Positions 16,616 through 25,228 of a stretch of DNA of 64,000 nt are shown here, one piece after another. Positions within the stretch are counted from its first letter, which is position 1. Every line of letters begins with the position of its first letter. A program made the translations under genes and the position numbers. Source of the DNA: G965213525 sp965213525 (GTDB taxonomy: Bacteria; Actinomycetota; Acidimicrobiia; Acidimicrobiales; Poriferisodalaceae); NCBI GenBank assembly GCA_965213525.1, contig OZ243889.1, positions 1,984,001 to 2,048,000 on the forward strand, written 5' to 3'. The notes below the pieces were generated by a model. That model was given only the letters and a program-made list of their open reading frames with translations, searched no databases and had not been told where the DNA came from.

Positions 16616-17801
16616 CGATCACGCCGCTCGCTCTCAGGTCGGCGAGGCGGTCACCCAAGCCGATCTCGGTGAGGACCTCATCGGTGTGCTGACCGAGGGT
16701 CGGGGCGGGTCCGCCCGGCGCCACCGGCGTCGCCGAGTAGCGAGCCGGCGGGCGGGGCTCGCGCAGCTGGCCCCCGACGGGGTGCTCGGTGACGACGAGC
16801 GTCTCGTTGTGGGCGACCTGGCGATCCTCGTGCAGCTCGGTGACGGTTCGCACCACGCCCGAGGGCACGTCGTTGTCGGCCATCCGGGCGGCGGCGTCCT
16901 CTTTGTCGATGGTGGCGGCGACCTGAGCGACCTCGGCCGCCACGGCGAGGAAGTCGGTGAGGTTGGACATGCGTGCCGCCAGCGTCGCGAAGCGCTCGTC
17001 CTCGGCGATGTCCGGGCGATCGAAGGCCGCGCACCACCCCCGGAACTCGGCGTCGGAGAGCGGGGTGGCGGTGCCCCACCCGTCGGCGAAGCGCATCAGC
17101 GAGTAGTTCGAGCCGATCGTGGGGTGACGCTGCACGTCCTCACCGAGGAGGGTGGCGTCCGCCGCCGCGTCGGGCCAGTGGAACGCGATGGCGGCGTCGA
17201 GCATCGCCAGCTCGATGTGCTGGCCGCCCCGACCCCGCTCGCGAGCCACCAGCGCAGAGGTGATCGCTCCGGCCGCGGTGACCGAGGTGAGCTTGTCGCA
17301 CAGCAGCTGGCGGTGCAGCTGGGGCTCACCGGTCGCCGGGTCACCCTGGATGTCGGCGAGCCCGGAGGCGGCCTGGATGACGTTGTCGTAGACGCGCTGG
17401 CGGCTGTAGGGACCCTCGGGGCCGAAGCCGCTGATCGACAGGTACACCACGTCGGGGTTGCGGGCCGAGATCGCCTCGTAGCCGATGCCCATCCGGTCGA
17501 CGACGCCGGGCCGGAAGTTCTGGATGACGACGTCGGCGCGATCGGCGAGGGACAGCAGCACGTCGATGCCCTCAGAAGTCGATAGGTCGATCACGACGGA
17601 CCGCTTGCCCCGGTTGGCCACGTGGAACATGCCCGAGAAGCCGTTGCGGCTGGACCCGAGGTGGCGGAGGATGTCGCCGACGACCGGCTGCTCGACCTTG
17701 GTGACCGACGCCCCCTGGTCGCCCAGGATCGTGGCGGCGAGGGGACCTGACATCACAGCTGACAGGTCGAGGACCTCGATCCCCTCCAGCGGTCCAGCCA
17801 T
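16611..17801 (-). CDS. CaiB/BaiF family CoA-transferase
   Basis: A 396-aa family III CoA-transferase, which moves CoA between carboxylic acids through an aspartyl-CoA intermediate. The N-terminus PLEGIEVLDLSAVMSGPLAA and the motif GMFHVANRGKRSVVIDLST are diagnostic. The middle part YLSISGFGPEGPYSRQRVYD and DIQGDP belong to the CoA-binding domain. The start ATG has GAGGGGA 6 bases upstream. The substrate is unknown; fatty-acid, bile-acid or carnitine-like substrates are typical. It is divergent from the liv transporter, which may import a related substrate. Confidence 0.9.
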   Translation of the reverse strand: MAGPLEGIEVLDLSAVMSGPLAATILGDQGASVTKVEQPVVGDILRHLGSSRNGFSGMFHVANRGKRSVVIDLSTSEGIDVLLSLADRADVVIQNFRPGVVDRMGIGYEAISARNPDVVYLSISGFGPEGPYSRQRVYDNVIQAASGLADIQGDPATGEPQLHRQLLCDKLTSVTAAGAITSALVARERGRGGQHIELAMLDAAIAFHWPDAAADATLLGEDVQRHPTIGSNYSLMRFADGWGTATPLSDAEFRGWCAAFDRPDIAEDERFATLAARMSNLTDFLAVAAEVAQVAATIDKEDAAARMADNDVPSGVVRTVTELHEDRQVAHNETLVVTEHPVGGQLREPRPPARYSATPVAPGGPAPTLGQHTDEVLTEIGLGDRLADLRASGVIA

Positions 17802-17939
17802 GCGACGTCCCCTCGCTCGCTCGTGTGAGCGGGGCAGTCTCGCGCACCCCCTGACGTTGCGGGGTGACTCCGGTCACCTGCTAGCTTCGGCGGCCGGTCG
17901 GGTCGCCCTGGACCCGACCAGAGGGAGACGGTCGACGAC

Positions 17940-18701
17940 GTGGCGCTGCTCGAGGTTCGAGACATCTCCGTGCGCTTCGGGGGCATCATCGCGCTGAGCG
18001 AGCTCTCGTTCGACATCGAGGAGGGCTCGATCACCGCGCTCATCGGTCCCAACGGCGCTGGCAAGACGACGTTGTTCAACGTCGTCAGCCGCATCTACGA
18101 CCCCACCGAGGGCACGGTCACGTTCCGAGGCGAGAACCTCCTCGACCGGGCCCCGCACCAGATCTCACGCGTCGGGGTGTACCGCACGTTCCAGAACCTG
18201 GCGCTGTGGCCACGCATGTCGGTGCTCGAGAACGTGATGGCCGGCGCCCACACCAAGAGCTCGCAGAACTTCTTCACCGCCATGTTCGACATCGGCCGCC
18301 GGCGCGAGGAGCGAGCCCTGCGCGAGCGGGCGCTCGGCGTGCTCGGCCAACTCGGTCTGGCCGACGTCGCCTTCCAGGCCTGCGCCGGCCTGCCCTACGG
18401 CACGATGAAGCGCATCGAGCTGGCCCGGGCGCTGATCGGCGAACCGACGCTGCTCATGCTCGACGAGCCGGCGACCGGTCTCACCCACAGCGAGGTCGTG
18501 AAGCTCGCCGAGGTCATCGTCGACATCCGCGACCGCTTCGACCTGACGATCCTGCTCGTCGAGCACCACATGGGCATGGTCATGAGCATCAGCGAGCGGA
18601 TCGTCGTGTTGGACTTCGGGCGCAAGATCGCCGAGGGCCTGCCCGCCGAGGTGCAGGAGAACCCCGACGTGATCGCCGCCTACCTGGGGACCCCGGCATG
18701 A
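17940..18701 (+). CDS. livG: Branched-chain amino acid/amide ABC transporter ATPase LivG
   Basis: A 253-aa ABC ATPase of the LivG type. Walker A: GPNGAGKTTLFN (about residues 36-47). The signature is atypical, PYGTMKRIELARAL. Walker B: LLMLDEPATGL. The H-loop His is in LLVEHHMGMVMSI, and the C-terminal LivG-type tail ends NPDVIAAYLGTPA. It is the first gene of a livG-F-H-M-SBP-SBP cluster. GTG start with a GAGGGAG site upstream. A TAGCTT -10-like box lies at 17882-17887. Its stop overlaps the livF start (ATGA). Confidence 0.93.
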   Translation: MALLEVRDISVRFGGIIALSELSFDIEEGSITALIGPNGAGKTTLFNVVSRIYDPTEGTVTFRGENLLDRAPHQISRVGVYRTFQNLALWPRMSVLENVMAGAHTKSSQNFFTAMFDIGRRREERALRERALGVLGQLGLADVAFQACAGLPYGTMKRIELARALIGEPTLLMLDEPATGLTHSEVVKLAEVIVDIRDRFDLTILLVEHHMGMVMSISERIVVLDFGRKIAEGLPAEVQENPDVIAAYLGTPA

Positions 18702-19408
18702 CCGTCGTGCTCGAGGCCCGGGGGCTGACCGCCGGCTACGGCCCGGTCCAGGTGCTGCACGGGCTCGACTTCACCGTCTCAGAGGGCGAGGTCGTCGTCA
18801 TCCTCGGTGCCAACGGGGCCGGCAAGACCACGACCCTGCGAGCGGTGTCGGGCATGCTCTCGCCGGGCGGCGTGGTCGAGCTGCGGGGCGAGGACATCAC
18901 CTCGGCCAAGACCCCGGACATCGTGCGCCGCGGCGTCGCCCACGTCCCCCAGGGGCGGGGCACGTTCCCCGAGCTCTCCGTCGAGGACAACCTGCGCTCG
19001 GGCGCCTTCGTCCGCAGCGACGGCGAGGTCGACGACGACATCGCCAAGTGGTTCGACACCTATCCCGTCCTGGCCGACCGCCGCAACCAGCCGGCGGGCT
19101 CGTTGTCAGGCGGCGAGCAGCAGATGTTGGCGGTCGCTCGCGCCCTGATGTCACGGCCCCAGTTGCTGCTGCTGGACGAGCCGTCGCTCGGACTGGCGCC
19201 GCTGATCGTCGCCGACCTGTTCGACCGCTTTGCCCAGCTCAACGAGGCGACCGGCGTCACCATGCTCGTCGTCGAGCAGAACGCCCAGCTCGCGCTCAAC
19301 ATCGCCGATCGCGGCTACGTGCTCGAGTCGGGCGAGATCTCCACCGAGGGCTCGGCCGAGCGCCTCATGAACGACGACAGCATCCGCAAGGCCTACCTCG
19401 GCATCTGA
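18698..19408 (+). CDS. livF: Branched-chain amino acid/amide ABC transporter ATPase LivF
   Basis: A 236-aa second ATPase of the same importer. Walker A: GANGAGKTTTLRAV. Signature: LSGGEQQMLAVARAL. Walker B: LLLLDEPSLGL. H-loop: LVVEQNAQLALNI (Gln-Asn, as usual for LivF). The ATG at 18698 overlaps the livG stop. The other possible start, further upstream in another reading, is rejected. Confidence 0.93.
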   Translation: MTVVLEARGLTAGYGPVQVLHGLDFTVSEGEVVVILGANGAGKTTTLRAVSGMLSPGGVVELRGEDITSAKTPDIVRRGVAHVPQGRGTFPELSVEDNLRSGAFVRSDGEVDDDIAKWFDTYPVLADRRNQPAGSLSGGEQQMLAVARALMSRPQLLLLDEPSLGLAPLIVADLFDRFAQLNEATGVTMLVVEQNAQLALNIADRGYVLESGEISTEGSAERLMNDDSIRKAYLGI

Positions 19409-19493
19409 GCCGTGACGACCCGACGAACCCCCTCACGCGGGGCTGCCCCCCGGCAGACCCGCCGCCACCGACGACAGAGGACGTAGCGACACG

Positions 19494-20393
19494 ATGGACC
19501 TCCAGCTGCTGCTGGCGCGGCTGTTCGACGGGTTGGCCTTCGGCTCGACCTACGCCATGGTCGCCCTCGCCCTGGTGCTCATCTACAAGGCGACCACGCT
19601 CATCAACTTCGCCCAGGGCGAGATGGCGATGTTCGGCGCCTTCATCGCCTACACCGCCTGGTTCAACTGGGGCATCCCGATGTGGGGGGCCGTCGCCATC
19701 GCCATCGTGTTGTCAGCCGTCGGCGCCGCGGTCATCGAGCGCACGCTCATCCGTCCCTTCGACCCCGCCGACCACCTGCCCCTGGTCATCATCACCCTGG
19801 GGCTCTTCCTCGCCATCAACAGCCTCGCCGGGCTGATCTGGCGCCTCGACCCCCTTCGCTTCCCCCAGCTGTTCCCTGAGGGCAACGCCTTCGAGTGGGG
19901 CAACGCCACGCTGTCCTGGTACACGGTGTGCACCCTGATCACCGTCGTGCTGGTGCTGGTGGCCCTCACCGTGCTGTTGAACCGCACCAAGGTGGGTCTG
20001 GCGTTCCGGGCCGTGTCGTCGAACCTCGAGTCGAGCGAGCTGGTCGGCATCCGGGTCGGTCCGACCCTGCAGTTCGGTTGGGCGCTCGCCGCTGCGGTCG
20101 GCACGCTCGGCGCCTGCGTCTACGCCGCCAACCCGATCCTGACGATCGAGCCGTCGTTCATGCTGCGAGTCCTCATCTTCGCCGCCGCCGCTGCCGCCCT
20201 GGGAGGCCTCGACAGCATGTGGGGCACCCTGGTCGGGGGGCTCATCGTCGGGCTCGTGCAGAGCGTGGTCGTCCAGTACATCAACTTCATCCCCAACCAG
20301 ATGAGCCTGGCCGCTGCGGTGGTCGTGCTGCTGGTGGTGTTGTTGTTCAAGCCCTCGGGTCTGTTCGGCACCGCCCGGGTCGAGCGGGTCTAG
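19494..20393 (+). CDS. livH: Branched-chain amino acid ABC transporter permease LivH
   Basis: A 299-aa inner-membrane permease with about eight hydrophobic helices. Family features: LFDGLAFGSTYAMVALALVL at the N-terminus, LINFAQGEMAMFGAF, and the ATPase-contact loop TKVGLAFRAVSSNLE-SSELVGI around residues 165-185. Together with LivM it forms the membrane channel. It starts 85 bases after livF, within the same operon. Confidence 0.92.
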   Translation: MDLQLLLARLFDGLAFGSTYAMVALALVLIYKATTLINFAQGEMAMFGAFIAYTAWFNWGIPMWGAVAIAIVLSAVGAAVIERTLIRPFDPADHLPLVIITLGLFLAINSLAGLIWRLDPLRFPQLFPEGNAFEWGNATLSWYTVCTLITVVLVLVALTVLLNRTKVGLAFRAVSSNLESSELVGIRVGPTLQFGWALAAAVGTLGACVYAANPILTIEPSFMLRVLIFAAAAAALGGLDSMWGTLVGGLIVGLVQSVVVQYINFIPNQMSLAAAVVVLLVVLLFKPSGLFGTARVERV

Positions 20394-20403
20394 GGAGGCA
20401 GCA

Positions 20404-21666
20404 GTGGCACGCCAGATCTTGATGGGCTCGAGCGAGCACCGCACGTACCGCTGGGTCGCCTGGGGGCTCTTCACGCTCGCCGTCATCCTGTTCGGCTTCG
20501 CCTACAGCGACGTCGGCCAGGTCACCATCCTCGACAACGACTACAACATCAGCCTGTTCCGGGTGAACAAGGCGATCGCCTTCATGATCGCCATCCTCGG
20601 GTTGCAGGTGGTCATCGGCTTCACCGGTCAGATCGCCCTCGGCCAGAGCTTCTTCGTGGGCCTCGGCGCCTACACCACGGCGTGGCTGGTCGCCGACAAG
20701 GACTGGGGCTACCTCACCACCCTGGCCGTGGTGGTGCCCCTGTGCTTCGTCGCCGGCATGATCCTCGGCCTGCCGGCCCTGCGCATCAAGGGCCTCTACC
20801 TGGCCCTGGTGACCCTGGCCGTGGCGGCCATCTTCCCGTCGCTGGTGCGTCTGGACCAGCTCGCTGACATCACCAACGGCTCCAACGGCAAGGTCATCAA
20901 CAACTCCGAGCTGCACCCCCCGTCGTGGTTGCCGATCGACGGCGTCGCCGGGGCGCTCCAGGGCATCCCGTGGCTCGGCCAGTACTTCGGCGACGGCGAT
21001 CTGTCCGAGCGCCAAGCCGAGGGCCTGTACAAGTACTTCCTCTTCGTGATCGTGGCTGCGGTGTGCTTCTGGCTGGTGGCCAACCTGGTCAAGAGCCGGC
21101 CCGGTCGGGCCATGCGGGCGATCCGCGACAACGAGACCGGCGCTGCGGTCTCCGGCGTCGACCTCGCCATGACCAAGACCCTGGCCTTCGGGGTGGCCTC
21201 GGCCCTCGGCGGCGTCGCCGGGGTCGTGTACGTGATGGAGATCGGGATCGCCTCGCCCGACGACTTCACCCAGATCATGGCCATCAACTTCATCGTCGGT
21301 CTGGTGATCGGCGGGGTCGGCACCTTGACCGGCGCCGTCGTCGGCGGCTTCGTCATCACGCTGATCCCCGACTGGGCATCGTCGACCACCAGCGTCGGCG
21401 CCCTGCCCGAGCGGTGGCTGCAGGGCCCCACCGGCACGTTCATCCTCGGCGTGGTGCTCATCATCATCACCTTCTTCCTGCCCGGCGGCGTCGTGGCCGG
21501 TGTCCGCAAGCTGCGTGATCGCATCGTCTCGGTGGTGCCGCCCCGGCTGCCCCCGGGCGGTCCTCCGTCGGCCTCAGAGCGCCCCACGCTGCCCGACGAC
21601 GAGCCCGCTCACGCCGGGGCGGTGAGCCAGCGCGAGCCGGCGACCCAGCCCGCCCCGGGGGGCTGA
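20404..21666 (+). CDS. livM: Branched-chain amino acid ABC transporter permease LivM
   Basis: A 420-aa permease. The core LivM region spans about residues 45-365, with GFTGQIALGQSFFVGLGAYT (a hallmark), ALRIKGLYLALVTLA, and the EAA-like loop SRPGRAMRAIRDNETGAAVSG. A hydrophilic, Pro-rich tail of about 50 residues follows. A GGGAGG ribosome site lies 5 bases before the GTG at 20404, and the gap to livH is only 10 bases. Confidence 0.92.
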   Translation: MARQILMGSSEHRTYRWVAWGLFTLAVILFGFAYSDVGQVTILDNDYNISLFRVNKAIAFMIAILGLQVVIGFTGQIALGQSFFVGLGAYTTAWLVADKDWGYLTTLAVVVPLCFVAGMILGLPALRIKGLYLALVTLAVAAIFPSLVRLDQLADITNGSNGKVINNSELHPPSWLPIDGVAGALQGIPWLGQYFGDGDLSERQAEGLYKYFLFVIVAAVCFWLVANLVKSRPGRAMRAIRDNETGAAVSGVDLAMTKTLAFGVASALGGVAGVVYVMEIGIASPDDFTQIMAINFIVGLVIGGVGTLTGAVVGGFVITLIPDWASSTTSVGALPERWLQGPTGTFILGVVLIIITFFLPGGVVAGVRKLRDRIVSVVPPRLPPGGPPSASERPTLPDDEPAHAGAVSQREPATQPAPGG

Positions 21667-21713
21667 TCCGTCCCGGACGGCTGCCCCGCAGGCGGGCCGA
21701 CGACCCTGAGGAC

Positions 21714-21739
21714 CCCACGGCCGCTCAGACCGCCGTGGG
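21714..21739 (+). other. Intercistronic hairpin between livM and the binding-protein gene
   Basis: CCCACGGC (21714-21721) pairs with GCCGTGGG (21732-21739) across a 10-base loop. Located between livM and the first binding-protein gene, it may stabilise or separate transcripts so that the binding protein is made in excess. This is inference. Confidence 0.45.
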
Positions 21740-21812
21740 TGATCACTCGGATCGCCGCGACCCAGAACCGCCCAGCTCGACCACAGATCCACATACAGAG
21801 GGGGAATGCGAC

Positions 21813-23276
21813 ATGGGAACAAGCCGATTCGGGGTACGCCTCGGAGCCGTGTTGATGGCGTGCGCGCTCGTCGGTACGGCATGCGGTGACAGTGACGAGA
21901 CCGTCGACGATGCGGTCGACGAGGTCGTCGACGACACCACAGCGGAGACCGACACCGACACCGGCGGTGGCACCGACACCGACACCGGCGCCGCTCCTGA
22001 TGGCGGCGCCCTGGCGACCGAGGGTGTGGTCGAGCTGGCCGAAGGGGTGAGCGTCGACCTCGACGAGTGCCCCGACGCCTGGTCGGCGACCACCGGGGCC
22101 GACGGCGACCAGATCCGCATCGCCACCTCGATGCCCCGCTCGGGCCAGCTCGCCGCCTTCGGCGCCATCGCCGACGGCATCCAGGCCTACTTCGACCGGG
22201 TCAACGCCACCGACCCGATCGACGGCAAGGAGGTCGTGCTCGAGATCCGAGACGACGCCTACGAGGCAGGTCGCACGGTGGCCAACGTCGAGGAGCTGCT
22301 CGAGACCGGCGACGTCTTCGGCTTCGTGTCGATCATCGGCACGCCGAACAACCTGGCGATCCGTGAGACCCTCGACGACGCGTGCGTGCCCCAGCTGCTG
22401 AACGGCACCGGGGCGCCGAACTGGGGCAACCCGGCCGAGTACCCGTGGACCGTCGGCTTCCAGATCGCCTACAACACCGAGGCGCTGCTGTGGTGCGAGA
22501 ACTTCGCCGAGGAGATGGGCGAGGGCGCGACCGTGGCCGGGATCTTCATGAACAACGACTTCGGGCGGGCGTACCAGGTGGCGGTCGAGCAGTGCGACGC
22601 CGACGGCACGATCGACCTGGTCGCCAACGAGGTCTACGAGGCCACCGCACCCGACATCACCGCCGAGATGACCAACATGGTGAACACCGGCGCCGACGGC
22701 TTCTTCGCCGGCACCACCGCCGCCTTCTGCCCCCAGGCGGTCAGCGCCGTCGCCCAGTCGACCTGGCGGCCGCTGTTCTACATGTCGGGCACCTGCGCCA
22801 ACCTGGCGAGCTTCATCGAGCCGGTCAAGGCCGACGCCGAGACCATCGCCGACGAGGGCTCAGCGGTGCGGATGGCGTCGTACACGAAGAACTTCACCGA
22901 CCCCACCTACGCCGATGACCCTGCGATCCAAGAGGGCGTCGCCATCCTCGAAGACGCCGGCCTCTCGGCCGCTGCGGGCTCCCAGAGCACCGGGGTGCTG
23001 TTCGCCTACACGCTCGAGCAGATCCTGCGGGACGCCGTCGAGGAGTACGGCGGCATGAACAGGGTGGCGGTGATGGCGGCCACCTGGAACCAGGACGCAG
23101 CGAACCCCTACATGCTCGAGGGGGTCACCAACGTGACCGACGGGGTGAACGACGCCTTCGTCACCGAGGGCGCCCGCATCGAGGAGATCATCGTCGACGA
23201 CGACGGGTCGCTGACCTTCAACCCGATCACCGACCTCATCTCCCTCGAGGGCGAGACCGGCAGCTTCGACGGCTGA
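21813..23276 (+). CDS. Liv-type ABC transporter substrate-binding lipoprotein (copy 1)
   Basis: A 487-aa type I periplasmic-binding-protein-fold lipoprotein. The N-terminus has a signal peptide with a lipobox-like LVGTAC (Cys about residue 24). A low-complexity Asp/Thr-rich tether follows (about 25-65), then the ligand-binding domain, in which ATSMPRSGQLAAFGAIADGI is the recognisable start. The ATG at 21813 has GAGGGGG 8 bases upstream; a longer in-frame start is rejected because it destroys the signal peptide. It is about the same length as, and clearly paralogous to, the next gene, sharing long blocks such as YEAGRTVANVEE and GEGATVAG. The ligand is unknown. Confidence 0.92.
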   Translation: MGTSRFGVRLGAVLMACALVGTACGDSDETVDDAVDEVVDDTTAETDTDTGGGTDTDTGAAPDGGALATEGVVELAEGVSVDLDECPDAWSATTGADGDQIRIATSMPRSGQLAAFGAIADGIQAYFDRVNATDPIDGKEVVLEIRDDAYEAGRTVANVEELLETGDVFGFVSIIGTPNNLAIRETLDDACVPQLLNGTGAPNWGNPAEYPWTVGFQIAYNTEALLWCENFAEEMGEGATVAGIFMNNDFGRAYQVAVEQCDADGTIDLVANEVYEATAPDITAEMTNMVNTGADGFFAGTTAAFCPQAVSAVAQSTWRPLFYMSGTCANLASFIEPVKADAETIADEGSAVRMASYTKNFTDPTYADDPAIQEGVAILEDAGLSAAAGSQSTGVLFAYTLEQILRDAVEEYGGMNRVAVMAATWNQDAANPYMLEGVTNVTDGVNDAFVTEGARIEEIIVDDDGSLTFNPITDLISLEGETGSFDG

Positions 23277-23326
23277 TCCCCTGCCTGGCGACACGGGCAC
23301 CACCTGGCCCGGAGCTCCCGGGGTCA

Positions 23327-23370
23327 CGAGCGCCACCTGACCCAGAGCTCCCGGGGTGATGTGGCGCTCG
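23327..23370 (+). other. Inverted repeat after first binding-protein gene
   Basis: CGAGCGCCAC (23327-23336) and GTGGCGCTCG (23361-23370) form a 10-bp stem with a 24-base loop. The loop contains the second of two direct repeats of AGCTCCCGGGGT. It could act as a partial terminator or processing signal between the two binding-protein genes. Confidence 0.45.
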
Positions 23371-23457
23371 GTGCGCGCCCAGGCGATGATGTCCGCCGGG
23401 CGATCGCACGCACGGGCCCCCTGACGGCCCGCCGCGTGTCGATCGCCCGTGTGGAAC

Positions 23458-23480
23458 GACCGACCCCGAGGGGGTCGGTC
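23458..23480 (+). promoter_or_regulatory. Perfect 10-bp hairpin in the leader of binding-protein copy 2
   Basis: GACCGACCCC-GAG-GGGGTCGGTC, a perfect stem with a 3-base loop, ending 5 bases before the GAGAGGGAG ribosome site of the gene at 23501. It could be an operator, an mRNA stabiliser, or a translational switch; there is no T-tract. Confidence 0.5.
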
Positions 23481-23500
23481 CAACGAGAGGGAGCACGAGT

Positions 23501-24925
23501 TTGCGACACGCACGATGGACGCGCCTGCTGGCGTTGCTGTTCGCCCTGGGTCTGATCGCTGCGGCCTGCGGCGACAGCACCGACGTCGAGGCCGACGACA
23601 ACCCGGCCGAGGAGCCCGACACTGCGACCGAGGGCGCGACCGACACGGAGGCCTCCGGCGACGCCGCCCCCACCGAGGGCGTGGTCGAGGTGGCCGAGGG
23701 CGTGTCCATCGATCTCGACGAATGCCCCGACACGTGGTCACCCACCGCCGGGGTCAGTGACGACACCATCACCTTGGGCATCTCGCTGCCCCAGTCCGGC
23801 CAGCTTGCAGCCTTTGGACCCATCGCCGACGGCATGCAGGCCTACTTCGACTTCGTGAACGAGAACGACCCGGTCGCGGGCCGATCGATCGAGCTCGTCG
23901 CCCGTGACGACGCCTACGAGGCGGGACGCACCGTGGCCAACGTCGAGGAGATGCTGGAGACCCAGGACGTCTTCGCCTTCACCTACATCATCGGCTCGCC
24001 GAACAACGCTGCGGTCCGCCAGGTGCTCGACGATGCCTGCATCCCCCAGCTGTTCAACTCGACGGGCCTGCCCGCCTGGGGCGACCCGGTCAACTGGCCC
24101 TGGACCATCGGCGGGCTGCTCGCCTACAACACCGAGGCGAACCTGTGGTGCGAGAACTTCGTGGAGGAGCAGGGCGAGGGCGCGACCGTGGCCGGGCTCT
24201 TCATGAACAACGACTTCGGTCGGGCCTACCAGGAGGCCGTCGAGGCCTGTGACGCCGACGGGCGCATCGATCTGGTCGCCAACGAGGTGCACGAGGCCAC
24301 CGCGCCCGACATCACCGCCGAGATGACCAACATGGTGAACAGCGACGCCGATGCGTTCTTCGCCGGCACCACCGCGGCCTTCTGCCCCCAGGCGGTCGGA
24401 GCGGTCGCCCAGTCGGCGTGGCGCCCGGCCTTCTACATGTCGAACACCTGCTCGAACCTGGCCAGCTTCTTCGAGCCGGTCAAGGACGCCGCCGGAGCGC
24501 TCGCCGAAGCAGGGTCGGGCGTGCGGATGTCGGCCAACACCAAGAACTTCACCGACCCGGCGTACGCCGATGACCCGGCCATCCAGCAGGGCATCGAGGT
24601 CCTCGAGGACGCCGGACTGTCCGCGACGGCTGGTTCGCAGAGCACCGGCGTCCTGTTCGCCTACACCATCGAGCAGACCCTGCGGGGGGCGCTCGAGTAC
24701 GGCGAGCTGAGCCGGGTGTCGCTCCTCGAGTCGGTGTGGAACCTCGACTTCGAGAACCCCTACCTGCTCGATGGCATCACGACCCGCTCGGACGGCACCA
24801 ACGACGCGTTCCTGGTCGAGGCGGCCCGCATCGAGGAGATCGTCGTCGAGGACGGCGAGCTCACGTTCATGCCGGTGAGCGATCTCATCTCGGTCGAGGG
24901 CGAGACCGGGGTGTTCGAAGGTTGA
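23501..24925 (+). CDS. Liv-type ABC transporter substrate-binding lipoprotein (copy 2)
   Basis: A 474-aa paralogue of the preceding gene and almost certainly its tandem duplicate. Signal peptide and lipobox: LLALLFALGLIAAAC (Cys at about residue 23). An acidic tether (about 24-65) is followed by the Leu/Ile/Val-binding fold, with LGISLPQSGQLAAFGPIADG. The start is TTG at 23501, fixed by the strong GAGAGGGAG site 7 bases upstream. The ligand-facing regions differ (for example TYIIGSPNNAAVR against VSIIGTPNNLAIR), so the two may bind different ligands for one shared channel. Confidence 0.92.
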   Translation: MRHARWTRLLALLFALGLIAAACGDSTDVEADDNPAEEPDTATEGATDTEASGDAAPTEGVVEVAEGVSIDLDECPDTWSPTAGVSDDTITLGISLPQSGQLAAFGPIADGMQAYFDFVNENDPVAGRSIELVARDDAYEAGRTVANVEEMLETQDVFAFTYIIGSPNNAAVRQVLDDACIPQLFNSTGLPAWGDPVNWPWTIGGLLAYNTEANLWCENFVEEQGEGATVAGLFMNNDFGRAYQEAVEACDADGRIDLVANEVHEATAPDITAEMTNMVNSDADAFFAGTTAAFCPQAVGAVAQSAWRPAFYMSNTCSNLASFFEPVKDAAGALAEAGSGVRMSANTKNFTDPAYADDPAIQQGIEVLEDAGLSATAGSQSTGVLFAYTIEQTLRGALEYGELSRVSLLESVWNLDFENPYLLDGITTRSDGTNDAFLVEAARIEEIVVEDGELTFMPVSDLISVEGETGVFEG

Positions 24926-25069
24926 TCCACCGGGGCGGTCGGTGAGCACGCCGGCCCGCTCCCTCACCGGGGCTCCCGGCGGACGAACCCAGCTCGCGGG
25001 TCGCCTCGGTGACGAGCACGACCCGCCGATCCGGCGGTGACGACCACAGGGCCGCAGACGTGCGGCGCA

Positions 25070-25101
25070 GACGGCCGGTGGCCCCAGAGCCACCGGCCGT
25101 C
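25070..25101 (+). terminator. Strong hairpin after the liv cluster
   Basis: GACGGCCGGTGGC (25070-25082) pairs perfectly with GCCACCGGCCGTC (25089-25101) across the loop CCCAGA: a 13-bp GC-rich stem with no T-tract. It lies in the 303-base gap between the second binding-protein gene and rmuC. The rest of that gap shows only the TACGGT -10 of rmuC at 25216-25221 and no gene. Confidence 0.7.
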
Positions 25102-25228
25102 ATCGCGCCCGGGGGCCCCATCGCGCCGCACCTACGGTCGAACGGCGGTGCTCAGATCTGGGACGGCTCGCTCCGCCGGGCCGTCGCGGTCCGCGCCGCT
25201 GACACACCCCCCACCTACGGTGATCGCC

